From: Longimicrobium sp.
GTDB lineage: Bacteria > Gemmatimonadota > Gemmatimonadetes > Longimicrobiales > Longimicrobiaceae
Assembly (NCBI GenBank): GCA_036377595.1
Contig: DASUYB010000159.1
Span: forward strand, 1 to 57,523
Reading direction: 5' to 3'
DNA length: 57,523 nucleotides
Part shown: positions 16,089-24,433 of the stretch, piece after piece
Position numbering within the stretch: position 1 is the stretch's first letter
Layout of the letters: each line of letters opens with the position of its first letter
Notes under the pieces: model-generated
Told to the model about the DNA's origin: nothing
The model's input: only the letters and a program-made list of their open reading frames with translations
Databases searched by the model: none
Program-made: the position numbers and the translations under genes

Positions 16089-17132
16089 ATGCATCGCATC
16101 GCCCGTATCTCCATCCCCATTCTCACCCTCTGTCTCGCATCGCCCATTCTCGCGCAGCAGGGGCCGGACACGACGTGGGTGCCGTACGTCGCGCGGCCGG
16201 CGTACCCGGCGGACGGCGGCCCGCGCGTGGGGATCGACGAGGCGCACCTGAACTTCCACACGGTCGAGGGGAACTACCGCCCGTTCGCGGAGCTGCTCCG
16301 GCGCGACGGATACCGCGTGGGCGCCAGCGCGCTCCCCTTCTCCCGCGCGGGGCTGGCGCTGTTCGACGTGCTGGTGATCGCCAACGCACGCGGGGGACAG
16401 GACGCGGAGACCGTTTCCAACTCCGCCTTCACCGCGGAGGAGCGGGCGGCGCTGCGCGAATGGGTGCGCGGCGGCGGCTCGCTGCTGCTGATCGCCGACC
16501 ACGCGCCGTTCGGCGCCGCCGCCGAGGCGCTGGCGATGGAGTTCGGGGTGGGGATGAGCAAGGGCTTCACCTTCGACACCGTCGCGGGACGCAACGCGGG
16601 CAACCCGACCTTCCTCCGCTTCACGCGCGAGAACGGGCTCCTCGGGCGCCACCCGATCCTGGAGGGGCGCGGCGCGGCCGAGCGCGTCTCCGTCGTGCAG
16701 AGCTTCACCGGGCAGTCGCTCTCGGTCCCCGGGGGCTCGGGGGTGCTGCTGCAGCTGTCGCCCACGGCGCAGGACCGCGAGCCGCCCACGCCCGAGGAGA
16801 TGCGCGCGCAGGCCGCCCGCCGCCAGCAGATCGCCGACAGCATCGCGGCCGCGATCCGGGCCGGCGGCGCCCGCGACTCCGCCGTGGCCGTGGCGGCGCA
16901 GCTGCAGGCCCAGGGCGAGCAGCGTTTCGTATCCGCCGCCGGGCGCGCGCAGGGAGTGGCGATGGCGTTCGGAGCGGGCCGCGTGGTCATCCTCGGCGAG
17001 GCGGCCATGCTCAGCGCGCAGAAGGTGGAGATCCCCGGCCGCCCAACCATCCGCATGGGGATGAACGTCCCCGGCCACGACGACCAGCAGTTCGCCCTGA
17101 ACGTGCTGCACTGGCTGTCGCGGCTGAACTGA
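16089..17132 (+). CDS. Secreted protein with DUF4350/GATase-like fold
   Basis: A 347-aa exported protein (signal peptide 1-20, cleavage near LAQ). The region from about 38 to 150 resembles the class I glutamine-amidotransferase-like fold seen in DUF4350 and related domains: VGIDEAHLNFHTVEG, then FDVLVIANARGG, a REWVRGGGSLLLIADHAPFG segment and a later FGAGRVVILGEAAML strand. No catalytic Cys is visible at the expected elbow, so it is more likely a binding domain than an enzyme. An Ala/Gln-rich helix (about 235-280) interrupts the fold. The ATG at 16089 gives a clean signal peptide. The function is unknown. Confidence 0.65.
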   Translation: MHRIARISIPILTLCLASPILAQQGPDTTWVPYVARPAYPADGGPRVGIDEAHLNFHTVEGNYRPFAELLRRDGYRVGASALPFSRAGLALFDVLVIANARGGQDAETVSNSAFTAEERAALREWVRGGGSLLLIADHAPFGAAAEALAMEFGVGMSKGFTFDTVAGRNAGNPTFLRFTRENGLLGRHPILEGRGAAERVSVVQSFTGQSLSVPGGSGVLLQLSPTAQDREPPTPEEMRAQAARRQQIADSIAAAIRAGGARDSAVAVAAQLQAQGEQRFVSAAGRAQGVAMAFGAGRVVILGEAAMLSAQKVEIPGRPTIRMGMNVPGHDDQQFALNVLHWLSRLN

Positions 17133-17150
17133 TCCATCTTCAAAAGAAGT

Positions 17151-17220
17151 CTCACGCAGAGTCAGCAGAGTGAGCAGTTGAACTGCAGTGTCACTGCTGA
17201 CTCTGCTAACCCTGCGTGAG
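17151..17220. terminator. CTCAC/GTGAG-bounded intergenic hairpin
   Basis: Outer arms CTCACGCAG and CTGCGTGAG enclose an imperfect palindrome built from CAGCAGAGT-like units, with AAAAGAA (17142) and TTCTTTT (17225) outside it forming a further pairing. It follows a plus gene and precedes the end of a minus gene. The same edges bound the hairpins at 23745 and 46256. Confidence 0.5.
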
Positions 17221-17237
17221 GCCATTCTTTTCGTGAA

Positions 17238-17273
17238 AACGGCGGCGGGAGCCAATGGGCCCCCGCCGCCGTT
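17238..17273 (-). terminator. Intrinsic terminator of the lysyl oxidase genes
   Basis: Perfect 12-bp arms AACGGCGGCGGG and CCCGCCGCCGTT around a 12-base loop; on the minus strand the stem runs into TTTTC. It lies 26 bp after the stop of the minus-strand gene ending at 17299. Confidence 0.65.
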
Positions 17274-17298
17274 GTCCATCGCCGTCAGGCCGAGCGGA

Positions 17299-18201
17299 TC
17301 AGCTGGTCGGACGGTTCTCGTCGTCGATGCCGTCCTCGGCCGTCTTGATCGAGCCGCCGGTCTTGCCGGTGCGCGCCGGGATGGTGATGGTGATCTGGCC
17401 GACGTTGTCGGTGTAGCTCGACTCGCTGAAGTTGTGGCACAGCCCCGCCGCCGAGTCGAACACCGGGCACGGCTGGCCCGCCACCGGCGCGAAGCCCGGG
17501 TTCACCGTGATGCGCAGGACGTACTGGCCCGGCGGCACCGGCTCGGCCGGGTCGTCCAGCACGAAGTACTGCCCCGCCAGCGCCTTCACGTAGGTGTCCG
17601 CGTACCCCACGCTGATCCCCTGGAAGCCCGCCAGCTCCGGCGTGCCGCAGTTGCGGTACACCCACGGCGTCACGCTGAAGTCGCTGTTGAACGGCGTCGT
17701 GTCGATCATGCAGAAGCCGCGCTTGCGCGCCTTCACCGGCGTGCCCAGCGAGCCGTTGGACAGGATGGGGAACAGCTCGTACTTGGCGTAGTTGCGGAAG
17801 TGGAAGTGGTGGTGGCAGCTGGCGAACTCGAACAGCCCGTCGCTGTCGGAGTAGTTGCCGTCGCCGTTGGGGTCGATGTGCACCCGCGGGTCGCCGATGA
17901 ACACGTCGGCGTCGCCCACGTTGGGCGTGGTGACGGTGAAGCGCAGCAGGTAATGGTCGCCCGGGGGCACGTCGCCCTCGATCACCGAGCAGAGATTGCC
18001 GGCCAGGAACTCGTGCGTGACCACCCACGAGCTGGCCAGCTTGGCGGCGTCGACCACCAGGTTGGGCGTTCCGTCCAGGTCCTGCGCGCGGCCGGCGCGC
18101 GGCGCCGAGGGCGCCGGTGCCGTCAGCTCCGACCTCGCGCCCTCGCACGCGGCCAGCGCCGCGGCGGCGAGAACGACCGCAAGTGCCTTCCTTCCGTTCA
18201 T
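17299..18201 (-). CDS. Lysyl oxidase-like lipoprotein A
   Basis: A 300-aa copper amine oxidase of the lysyl oxidase family. A lipobox (LAAC, Cys19) predicts an outer- or inner-membrane lipoprotein. The copper site CHHHFH is at 129-134 (animal LOX has CHQHYH). Lys160 in ARKRGFCMID and Tyr204 in DTYVK align with the animal residues that cross-link into lysine tyrosylquinone, so an active cofactor is plausible. A Ca-binding-like loop (DPNGDGNYSD, 110-119) precedes the copper site. The family oxidises lysine side chains or other primary amines to aldehydes and H2O2. It is the second gene of a tandem pair, with 114 bp between them. Confidence 0.88.
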   Translation of the reverse strand: MNGRKALAVVLAAAALAACEGARSELTAPAPSAPRAGRAQDLDGTPNLVVDAAKLASSWVVTHEFLAGNLCSVIEGDVPPGDHYLLRFTVTTPNVGDADVFIGDPRVHIDPNGDGNYSDSDGLFEFASCHHHFHFRNYAKYELFPILSNGSLGTPVKARKRGFCMIDTTPFNSDFSVTPWVYRNCGTPELAGFQGISVGYADTYVKALAGQYFVLDDPAEPVPPGQYVLRITVNPGFAPVAGQPCPVFDSAAGLCHNFSESSYTDNVGQITITIPARTGKTGGSIKTAEDGIDDENRPTS

Positions 18202-18315
18202 ACATCCTCCAGGGTGGAGAGGGGACGGTGGCAGCCGCAGCGGACCCTGGGTGGGCGGGGTTGCGCCCCGGCAGGCGGCCGCCGGTCCCTCGGCGGCCGC
18301 CCATGAGGATTCGGC

Positions 18316-19254
18316 TCAGTGGTTCCCGTGAGCCTCGGGGTGATGGTACGCGTCCAGCTCCTCGCCGTTGTAGGTCCCCTGCCCGGGCCCGTAGCCCGTG
18401 CGGCCCACCCGGTCGGGGATCTCGATCTGGACCATGCCGACGTTGTTCGCGTAGTTGGACTCCTTGAACATGTGGCAAAGGCCCTGCGAGTCCTGCACCG
18501 GGCACACCTCGCCGTTCTGCGGCGTGAAGGGCGGGTTGGCGGTGATGCGGATGACGTACTTGCCCGGCGGCACCGGCTCGTTGGGGTCGGTCAGCAGGAA
18601 GAGCTGCCCGGGGAGCTGCTTCACATACTCGTCGCCGAAGCCGGTGCTGATCCCCTGGTTGCCGTGCAGCGTCAGGTTGCCGCAGTTCATGTAGTAGCGG
18701 GCCTTCGGCGGCGAGTTGTCGCTGACGTTGGGCGTGGTGTCGAGCATGCAGAAGCCCCGCTTGCGGGCCTGCACCGGGGTGCCCAGCGAGCCGTCGGCGT
18801 TGATGCGCAGGATCTCGTACTTGGCGTAGTTGCGGAAGTGGAAGTGCGCGTGGCAGCTGGCGAACTCGAACAGCCCGTCCTGGTCGGAGAAGTTGCCGTC
18901 GCCGTTGGGGTCCATGTGCGCCAGCGGGTCGCCCACGTACAGGTCGGCGTCGCCGATGTTGTTGATCAGCACCGAGAAGCGCAGCGACTTGTGCACGCCC
19001 GGAGGAATGTTCCCCTCCTCCACGCTGCACTGCGCCGAGGTGAACGTCTCCTCCAGCACGATCCACGAGCTGCTGAGCACCTTGGTGTCCACCACCAGGT
19101 CGGGCGTGCCGACTAGGTCCTGCTGGGCCGCGGCGCGCGGAGCCGTGGCGGCGACGGGAGCCGTGGGCTGGTTGCCCGCGCGCTCGCACGCCGCGAACAC
19201 GATTCCCGCAGCCGCGGCCGCGAATCCGATCTTTCCTACCGTCTTCAACCGCAT
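18316..19254 (-). CDS. Lysyl oxidase-like lipoprotein B
   Basis: A 312-aa paralogue of the next gene. Lipoprotein signal with Cys23 (FAAC). Copper motif CHAHFH at 134-139, quinone-forming candidates Lys165 (ARKRGFCMLD) and Tyr210 (DEYVK), and an acidic DPNGDGNFSD loop at 115-124. The two proteins are clearly duplicated but have diverged in the N-terminal linker and the C-terminal tail (this one ends in a Gly/Tyr/His-rich tail). The ATG at 19254 gives the lipoprotein signal; longer upstream frames lack it. Possible roles are cross-linking of extracellular protein or amine oxidation. Confidence 0.88.
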   Translation of the reverse strand: MRLKTVGKIGFAAAAAGIVFAACERAGNQPTAPVAATAPRAAAQQDLVGTPDLVVDTKVLSSSWIVLEETFTSAQCSVEEGNIPPGVHKSLRFSVLINNIGDADLYVGDPLAHMDPNGDGNFSDQDGLFEFASCHAHFHFRNYAKYEILRINADGSLGTPVQARKRGFCMLDTTPNVSDNSPPKARYYMNCGNLTLHGNQGISTGFGDEYVKQLPGQLFLLTDPNEPVPPGKYVIRITANPPFTPQNGEVCPVQDSQGLCHMFKESNYANNVGMVQIEIPDRVGRTGYGPGQGTYNGEELDAYHHPEAHGNH

Positions 19255-19672
19255 GAATCCTCCGTGGGTGGGCTGGGATGGGGTGGGCACCCCCTGAATG
19301 CGCCGCCGGAGCGTTCCGAGGCGCCGATACACTTTGGTGCAGCTGAATCGGAATGGTGCGGCCGCCGGCCGCGAATCCGGGGGAAGTTCGTCGCTAAACG
19401 GAAAGGGGTGCGCCCGCGCCGGAAACATCCGGCTGAGGGCGTCCGGGGCTAGGTACGGCGGTCTCAGAAGCGCGTAAGTCCGCGCCCCATCGTGCACTTC
19501 TCCCGCCGGGGCGCTGCGGAAGCGCGTGCACAACAGGTGTTTCCGCGGGACCCGTCCCGAAGGTGCGGGCCGAAGATGCCATCGCTTTGCACCGCTGAGG
19601 ACGCGAAGGATAGTACAACTCCCGTGCCGCGCGCAAGTCCTCTGGGATGGCGCTTAGGGTGCGGGTGACGGA
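19255..19672. other. Intergenic region, nothing recognised
   Basis: About 420 bp upstream of the lysyl oxidase pair, without convincing ORF, RNA or strong palindrome. It should contain the promoter for the minus-strand lipoprotein genes, but no boxes could be assigned. Confidence 0.4.
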
Positions 19673-19740
19673 AAGTCCTAAGTCCTGAGTCCTAAGTGCC
19701 CAGTGCCCAGTGCCCAGTGCCCAGTGCACTCAGCACTCAG
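19673..19740. repeat. AAGTCCTGAGTCCT / CAGTGCC short tandem repeat
   Basis: Tandem AAGTCCTAAGTCCTGAGTCC units run into four copies of CAGTGCC and then CACTCAG twice. A related repeat in both orientations lies at 20588-20692, so these repeats bracket the cupredoxin gene. Confidence 0.6.
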
Positions 19741-19914
19741 AGACGAGGCCATGCGCGGGCGCGTCACCGCGTGTCGCCATCCGAGAGGCAGAAGGCGCCG
19801 ATCCATTGGCGGCGCCTTCGTCCGTTCCTATATTCGTTCCGGTCTCACAGCACCCACCGTGGACGGCCGCTCGCGGCCACCTTCCGCCCTTCAGGACCCT
19901 CCCGGAGGCCGACC

Positions 19915-20583
19915 GTGCCCCGTGCCCGCTCCGCCGCGCTCCTCGCGGCCGCGTTGCTCGTTCCCGCCATCCTGGCCGCGCGCCCGCGCCCCGCGCCCTC
20001 GCTCGCGGGAACGATCGAGGGACGCGTGACCCTGTCTCCCATGGCGCAGCGCCGGGTCGCGAACCGCTACCCCGGCGAGGGCGGCGGCGCGGCGCACCAG
20101 GTGGGCGCCGTCCCGGCGGTGGCCTATCTCGTCGGCCGCGTACCCGGCGGCGGGGGGGCGCGGGGCGAGCGGCCGCGGCTGACGCAGCAGGACACCTCGT
20201 TCCGCCCGCCGGTGCTGGTCGTCCCCGTCGGCACCTCGATCGAGTTCCCCAACCGCGACCCCTTCTTCCACAACGTCTTCTCGTACTCGTCGACCAAGCG
20301 CTTCGACCTGGGCCGCTATCCGCGCGGCGAGTCGCGCACGGTGACGTTCGACCGTCCCGGCGTGGTGAAGGTGTACTGCGAGATCCACCAGTGGATGCGC
20401 TCGGCGGTGATCGTGGTGGAGAACCCGTACCACGCGCAGGTGGCAGCCGACGGGCGCTTCACCATCGACGGGGTGCCGCCGGGGCGCTACCGCCTGGCCG
20501 TGTGGGACTTCGACCGCGGCCAGCGCGTCGTCGACGTCACGATTCCCGCGTCGGGCGCCGCGCGGGTGAACGTGAATCTCTGA
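19915..20583 (+). CDS. Exported cupredoxin-domain protein
   Basis: A 222-aa blue-copper-like protein of the methylamine-utilisation/plastocyanin-like type. The signal peptide spans residues 1-22. The cupredoxin fold at about 95-170 has the type 1 copper ligands His119 (FFHNVFS) and the loop Cys155-x2-His158-x2-Met161 (YCEIHQWM), all present. A short carboxypeptidase-regulatory-like beta-sandwich (about 172-222, FTIDGVPPGRYRLAVWD) ends the protein. The start is the GTG at 19915, six bases after GGAGG; upstream in-frame ATGs lie inside the tandem repeat and give no signal peptide. Probably a periplasmic electron carrier. It precedes the cyclase-barrel gene by 146 bp. Confidence 0.82.
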   Translation: MPRARSAALLAAALLVPAILAARPRPAPSLAGTIEGRVTLSPMAQRRVANRYPGEGGGAAHQVGAVPAVAYLVGRVPGGGGARGERPRLTQQDTSFRPPVLVVPVGTSIEFPNRDPFFHNVFSYSSTKRFDLGRYPRGESRTVTFDRPGVVKVYCEIHQWMRSAVIVVENPYHAQVAADGRFTIDGVPPGRYRLAVWDFDRGQRVVDVTIPASGAARVNVNL

Positions 20584-20587
20584 ACAG

Positions 20588-20692
20588 AAAGTCCTGAGTC
20601 CTAAGTCCTGAGTCCTGAGAAACGGCGAGTCGCCGCGATCGTGGCCCAACCGCACCAACCACTTAGGACTTAGGACTCAGGACTCAGGACTT
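20588..20692. repeat. Inverted AAGTCCTGAGTCCT repeat
   Basis: Left tandem AAGTCCTGAGTCCTAAGTCC (20589 on) and a right block of TTAGGACT/CAGGACT units (20661-20692) are inverted copies and could form a stem of about 30 bp around a 41-base spacer. It lies between the cupredoxin stop and the cyclase start. Confidence 0.6.
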
Positions 20693-20729
20693 ATCGCCCC
20701 ACACTCTTCCCCGCACCGAAATCCATCCC

Positions 20730-23700
20730 GTGTCCCGCCCCTCCGCCCTCGACCGCATCCGCCACTCCTTCGCCGCCAAGCTGCTGCTGGCGCTCGCGGG
20801 GTCGGTGGGCGTGCTGCTGCTGGTGACCGTGATCAGCGTGCGCGTGCAGACGCGGCGGCAGGTGCGGGTGGCGGTGGAGCGCGCGCTCACCCAGTCGCGC
20901 AGCGTGTTCGCGCAGCAGGAGGGCGAGCTGCGGCAGAACCTCGAGGGCACCGCCGGGCGCTGGGTGGGCGGCAACCGCCTGGGCGCCGCGCTCGACGACG
21001 CGCTGCAGTCCGGCTCCACCGACATCCTGTCGCAGACCGCCAGCTACGAGTTCCAGCTGGCCGCCTCGCGCGACACCGTGCTGGCCGGCTTCACCGACGC
21101 GGGCGGGCGGCCCGTGGCCTCGGTGATGAACGACCGGATGCTGGCCGAGCCCGCCGCCGCCATCCCCCTCCCCCTCGTTTCCTGGCTCCTCCCCTCCGAC
21201 AGCGCCGGCGCCTTCGGCTACCACCTGGTCAACGGCCGCCTCTTCGCCGTCTACGTCACCCGCCTCCCCCTCTTCGACAACCTGGTGGGGACGCTGACGC
21301 TGGGGACGATGGTGACGGATTCCGTCGCGCGCGACGCGGGGCTGGCGCTGGGGGCCGAGGTCTGCTTCGTCGCGGGCGGCCGCTGCGTCGCCTCGTCGCG
21401 CGGGGTGCGGGGGGAGATGACGCAGCGGATGGTGGCGATGGCGGGGGTGCGCCAGCCGCGGCGCGTGAGCTGGCACGGGCGCCGCTGGGTGCTGACGGCG
21501 GATCCCGTCTCCACCGGCTCGGGGATGCAGGCGGCGTGGCGGGTGACGGCGTTCCCGCTCGACGGCGTGCTGGGCCCCTTCGAGAGCATCCAGCGCGCGG
21601 AGGTGCTGGCCGGCCTCGCGTCCATCGCGCTCGCGATCCTCGTGGGCCTGGTCCTCTCGCGCCAGTTCGCCCGGCCGGTGCGCGCGCTGGTGGCGGCCAC
21701 GGAGCGGGTGTCGGCGGGGGACTACGACGTGCGCGTGCGGGCCGAGACGCGCGACGAGCTGGGCACGCTGGCCGAGGCGTTCAACGAGATGACGCACGGG
21801 CTGATGCTCAAGGAGCGCTACCGCGGCGTGCTCGACAAGGTCGTCTCGCGCGAGATCGCCGACGAGCTGCTGAAGGGCGACATCACCCTGGGCGGCGAGA
21901 CGCGCTTCGTGGTCACCCTCTTCGCCGACGTGCGCGGGTTCACCGCGATGACGGAGGGGATGGAGCCGCAGCGCGTGATCGGCCTGCTGAACGAGGTGAT
22001 GGAGCGCGCCGCCGGCGCCGTGGAGGCCGAGGGCGGCGTGGTGGACAAGTTCGTGGGCGACGAGGTGATGGCGGTGTTCGGCGCCCCCGTCTCGTACGGC
22101 GACGACGCCGACCGCGCCGTCCGCGCCGCGCTCCGCATCGCCGGGGCGATGGAGGCGCTGAACGCCGAGCGCGCCGCCCGCGGCGAGCCCGTGGCGGGGA
22201 TGGGGATCGGGCTCAACTGCGGCCCCGCCGTCGCGGGGAACATGGGCTCGACGGGGCGGCTCAACTACACCGTGCTGGGCGAGTCCGTCAACATCGCCAG
22301 CCGCCTGTGCGACCAGGCGCGCCCGGGCGAGATCCTCGTGGTCGAGCCCTTCCTGCGCGAGCTGAAGACGCCGGTGGACGCGGTGCCGCTGGGCCCGCGC
22401 TCCTTCAAGGGGATCTCCGTCCCGCTCGAGGTCTATTCGATCCGCGGGATCAAGGGAGATGGCGACGCGCCGGGCGATTCGACCCCCGGCGCCTCCCTCC
22501 CCTCCGCGGCGACGACGATCGCCACGGCGCTGCTCGCGCTCGCGGCGATGGCAGGGCCGCTCCACGCGCAGGATCTCCCCACCCTGCAGGAGCTGGGGAT
22601 CGGGTGGACGTCGCCGGGCGGCTTCCTGCAGGTGACGCCGTCGGGGCGGCTGGAGATCGAGGGCTACGCGCCGGGGGACAACCCCGCGTGGCTGATCTCC
22701 ACCACGCGGCCGTTCGTGGCCCCGCGCGCCTCGCTGCTCGTGGACGTGTTCGCGGGCGCGCGGGTGCTGGGAAGCGTGGAACTGCGCGCCGACCGCGGCG
22801 AGGCGCCCGCCGACCGGCCGCTGCAGGTGCGCGTGGAGCAGGCGTATCTCCGCGTGACGCCCCTCTCCGGCGCGAACCTGTCGGCGCAGGCGGGAAAGTT
22901 CGTCTCGCCGTTCGGCAACTGGCCGCAGCGCCACGCCTCGCCCGCGCAGGAGGCGTTCATCCGCCCTCCCCTTCCCTACGACTACCGCACCATGATCTGC
23001 CCGTGGTTCCTCCCGGCGGGCTCGGCGGGGTTCGTCACCTGGAAGGACGCGCCCGAGCTCTTCCGCGCGATGGGCGCGCCGGTGGTGTGGAACGCGCCGT
23101 ACCAGGTGGGGGCGATGGTGAGCGGGGGATGGAAGGCGCTCGGCTTCCGCGCGGCGGTGATGAACAGCGCGCCGTCGAGCGAGCCGTCGGAGTGGAACAC
23201 CCTCGGCGCGGGCGAGCACGGACCGTCGTACGTCGCCCACGCCAGCGTGCAGGTGATCCCCGAGCTGCGGATCGGCGCGTCGTACGACCGCGGCAGCTAC
23301 CTGCAGGACGAGCTGGGCGGCGCGCCGCTCCCGCCGGGCGAGCCGATCAGCCACTACTTCCAGGAGATCTGGGGATTCGAGGCGTCGTTCGCGCGCGGCC
23401 CCGTGGAGGCGCGCGGCGAGCTGCTGCTGGACACCTGGGACGTGCCGAACGTGACCGACTATCCTCGCGACGTGTCGTTCTACGCCGAGACGAAGGTGAA
23501 GCTCACGCCCGGCCTGTTCGCCGCCGCGCGCTACAGCGGGATCCGCTTCGACCGCATCTCCGACGGCGCGGGGGGCGAGGAGCGGTGGGACTACCCCGTC
23601 GACCGCCTGCAGTTGGCCGCCGGCTACCGCCTCGGCCGCACGACCGAGGTGCGCGCCGAGTACATGCTCAACTCCACCGACGCCCCGCCCGCGGGAAACG

Positions 23701-23738
23701 ACGACCTCTTCGCCGTGCGCTGGAGCTGGCAGTTCTAG
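20730..23738 (+). CDS. Class III nucleotide cyclase fused to an outer-membrane-barrel-like domain
   Basis: A 1002-aa single reading frame. Residues 15-37 are transmembrane helix 1, about 40-285 a periplasmic sensor, 290-310 helix 2, 311-365 HAMP, and 385-570 a class III adenylate/guanylate cyclase. Metal aspartates are Asp400 (FADVRGF) and Asp444 (FVGDE), base-selecting candidates Lys440 and Thr514, and transition-state Asn521/Arg525, so the cyclase looks active. Residues 588-614 then look like a signal peptide (h-region ATTIATALLALAAMAG, site LHA/QD). The last 388 residues read as a porin-like barrel, rich in alternating strands and ending WSWQF. Such a join is unusual. A start in the other frame at 22460 and a single indel would not give two complete genes, since that alternative cyclase frame stays open to 24433. 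Confidence 0.82.
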   Translation: MSRPSALDRIRHSFAAKLLLALAGSVGVLLLVTVISVRVQTRRQVRVAVERALTQSRSVFAQQEGELRQNLEGTAGRWVGGNRLGAALDDALQSGSTDILSQTASYEFQLAASRDTVLAGFTDAGGRPVASVMNDRMLAEPAAAIPLPLVSWLLPSDSAGAFGYHLVNGRLFAVYVTRLPLFDNLVGTLTLGTMVTDSVARDAGLALGAEVCFVAGGRCVASSRGVRGEMTQRMVAMAGVRQPRRVSWHGRRWVLTADPVSTGSGMQAAWRVTAFPLDGVLGPFESIQRAEVLAGLASIALAILVGLVLSRQFARPVRALVAATERVSAGDYDVRVRAETRDELGTLAEAFNEMTHGLMLKERYRGVLDKVVSREIADELLKGDITLGGETRFVVTLFADVRGFTAMTEGMEPQRVIGLLNEVMERAAGAVEAEGGVVDKFVGDEVMAVFGAPVSYGDDADRAVRAALRIAGAMEALNAERAARGEPVAGMGIGLNCGPAVAGNMGSTGRLNYTVLGESVNIASRLCDQARPGEILVVEPFLRELKTPVDAVPLGPRSFKGISVPLEVYSIRGIKGDGDAPGDSTPGASLPSAATTIATALLALAAMAGPLHAQDLPTLQELGIGWTSPGGFLQVTPSGRLEIEGYAPGDNPAWLISTTRPFVAPRASLLVDVFAGARVLGSVELRADRGEAPADRPLQVRVEQAYLRVTPLSGANLSAQAGKFVSPFGNWPQRHASPAQEAFIRPPLPYDYRTMICPWFLPAGSAGFVTWKDAPELFRAMGAPVVWNAPYQVGAMVSGGWKALGFRAAVMNSAPSSEPSEWNTLGAGEHGPSYVAHASVQVIPELRIGASYDRGSYLQDELGGAPLPPGEPISHYFQEIWGFEASFARGPVEARGELLLDTWDVPNVTDYPRDVSFYAETKVKLTPGLFAAARYSGIRFDRISDGAGGEERWDYPVDRLQLAAGYRLGRTTEVRAEYMLNSTDAPPAGNDDLFAVRWSWQF

Positions 23739-23744
23739 GGGATT

Positions 23745-23803
23745 CTCACGCGGAGACGCGGAGCCGCGGAGGGGTTCTCCGCGTCTCCGCGCCTCCGCGT
23801 GAG
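23745..23803. terminator. CTCAC/GTGAG-bounded intergenic hairpin
   Basis: Outer arms CTCACGCGGAG (23745-23755) and CTCCGCGTGAG (23793-23803) pair perfectly; the inside repeats GGAGACGCGGAG-type units in both orientations. It starts six bases after the cyclase-barrel stop and ends 25 bp before the next plus-strand gene, so it could attenuate read-through. Confidence 0.5.
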
Positions 23804-23827
23804 CCACTTCAGTTCTTGGGGAGAGTG

Positions 23828-24433
23828 ATGGGAGAGAAGAAAACGACCGACGCGAAGCCCGTCTTCTTCGCCACGCCGGCGGAGTTCCGCGCGTGGCTGG
23901 AGGCGCACCACGAGACCGAGCCGGAGCTGCTGGTCGGCTTCTGGAAGAAAGGGTCGGGGAAGCCGAGCATCACCTGGCCCGAGTCGGTGGACGAGGCGCT
24001 CAGCTTCGGGTGGATCGACGGCGTGCGGCGCTCGCTGGGCGACGAGGCGTACACCATCCGCTTCACCCCACGGCGGGCGCGCAGCACCTGGAGCGGGGTG
24101 AACGTGCGCCGCATGGGCGAGCTGATCGCCGAGGGCCGCGTGCGCCCCGCGGGGATGAAGGCGTTCGAGGCGCGCAGCGCGGACAAGACCGCCATCTACG
24201 CCTACGAGCAACGCGCGCCCGACCTGACCGAGCCGTACGCCGGCGAGCTGCGCGCGAACGCGGGGGCGTGGGAGTTCTGGCAGAAGCAGGCGCCGTGGTA
24301 CCGCAAGACGGCGAGCTGGTGGATCATAAGCGCCAAGAAGGAGGAGACGCGCCAAAAGCGGCTGGCCACGCTGATCGACGACTGCGCGAACGGCCGGGTG
24401 CTGGCCGGGCTCGACCGCAAGCCGAAGAAGTAG
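23828..24433 (+). CDS. YdeI/OmpD-associated family protein
   Basis: A 201-aa soluble protein. The N-terminal region (FFATPAEFRAWLEAHHETEPELLVGFWKK in part, then ITWPESVDEALSFGWIDG) and the block RFTPRRARSTWSGVN match the YdeI/OmpD-associated family. A Lys/Arg-rich C-terminal helix bundle (AKKEETRQKRLATLIDD) completes it. Members have been linked to peptide or bacteriocin protection, but the biochemical role is not established. The ATG at 23828 follows GGGGAGAG. It is preceded by a hairpin, so it is probably a separate unit from the cyclase gene. Confidence 0.85.
   Translation: MGEKKTTDAKPVFFATPAEFRAWLEAHHETEPELLVGFWKKGSGKPSITWPESVDEALSFGWIDGVRRSLGDEAYTIRFTPRRARSTWSGVNVRRMGELIAEGRVRPAGMKAFEARSADKTAIYAYEQRAPDLTEPYAGELRANAGAWEFWQKQAPWYRKTASWWIISAKKEETRQKRLATLIDDCANGRVLAGLDRKPKK

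Noticed and set aside
17190-18306. Plus-strand ORF over the lysyl oxidase genes
   Set aside because: It is antisense to clear lysyl-oxidase-like proteins and has no recognisable domain.
22460-22632. Frameshift splitting the cyclase and barrel into two genes
   Set aside because: An ATG at 22460 in another frame starts a basic peptide that would suit a signal n-region, but joining it to the barrel requires an inserted base and would leave the cyclase open to 24433; the intact fused frame is the simpler reading. Not excluded without resequencing.
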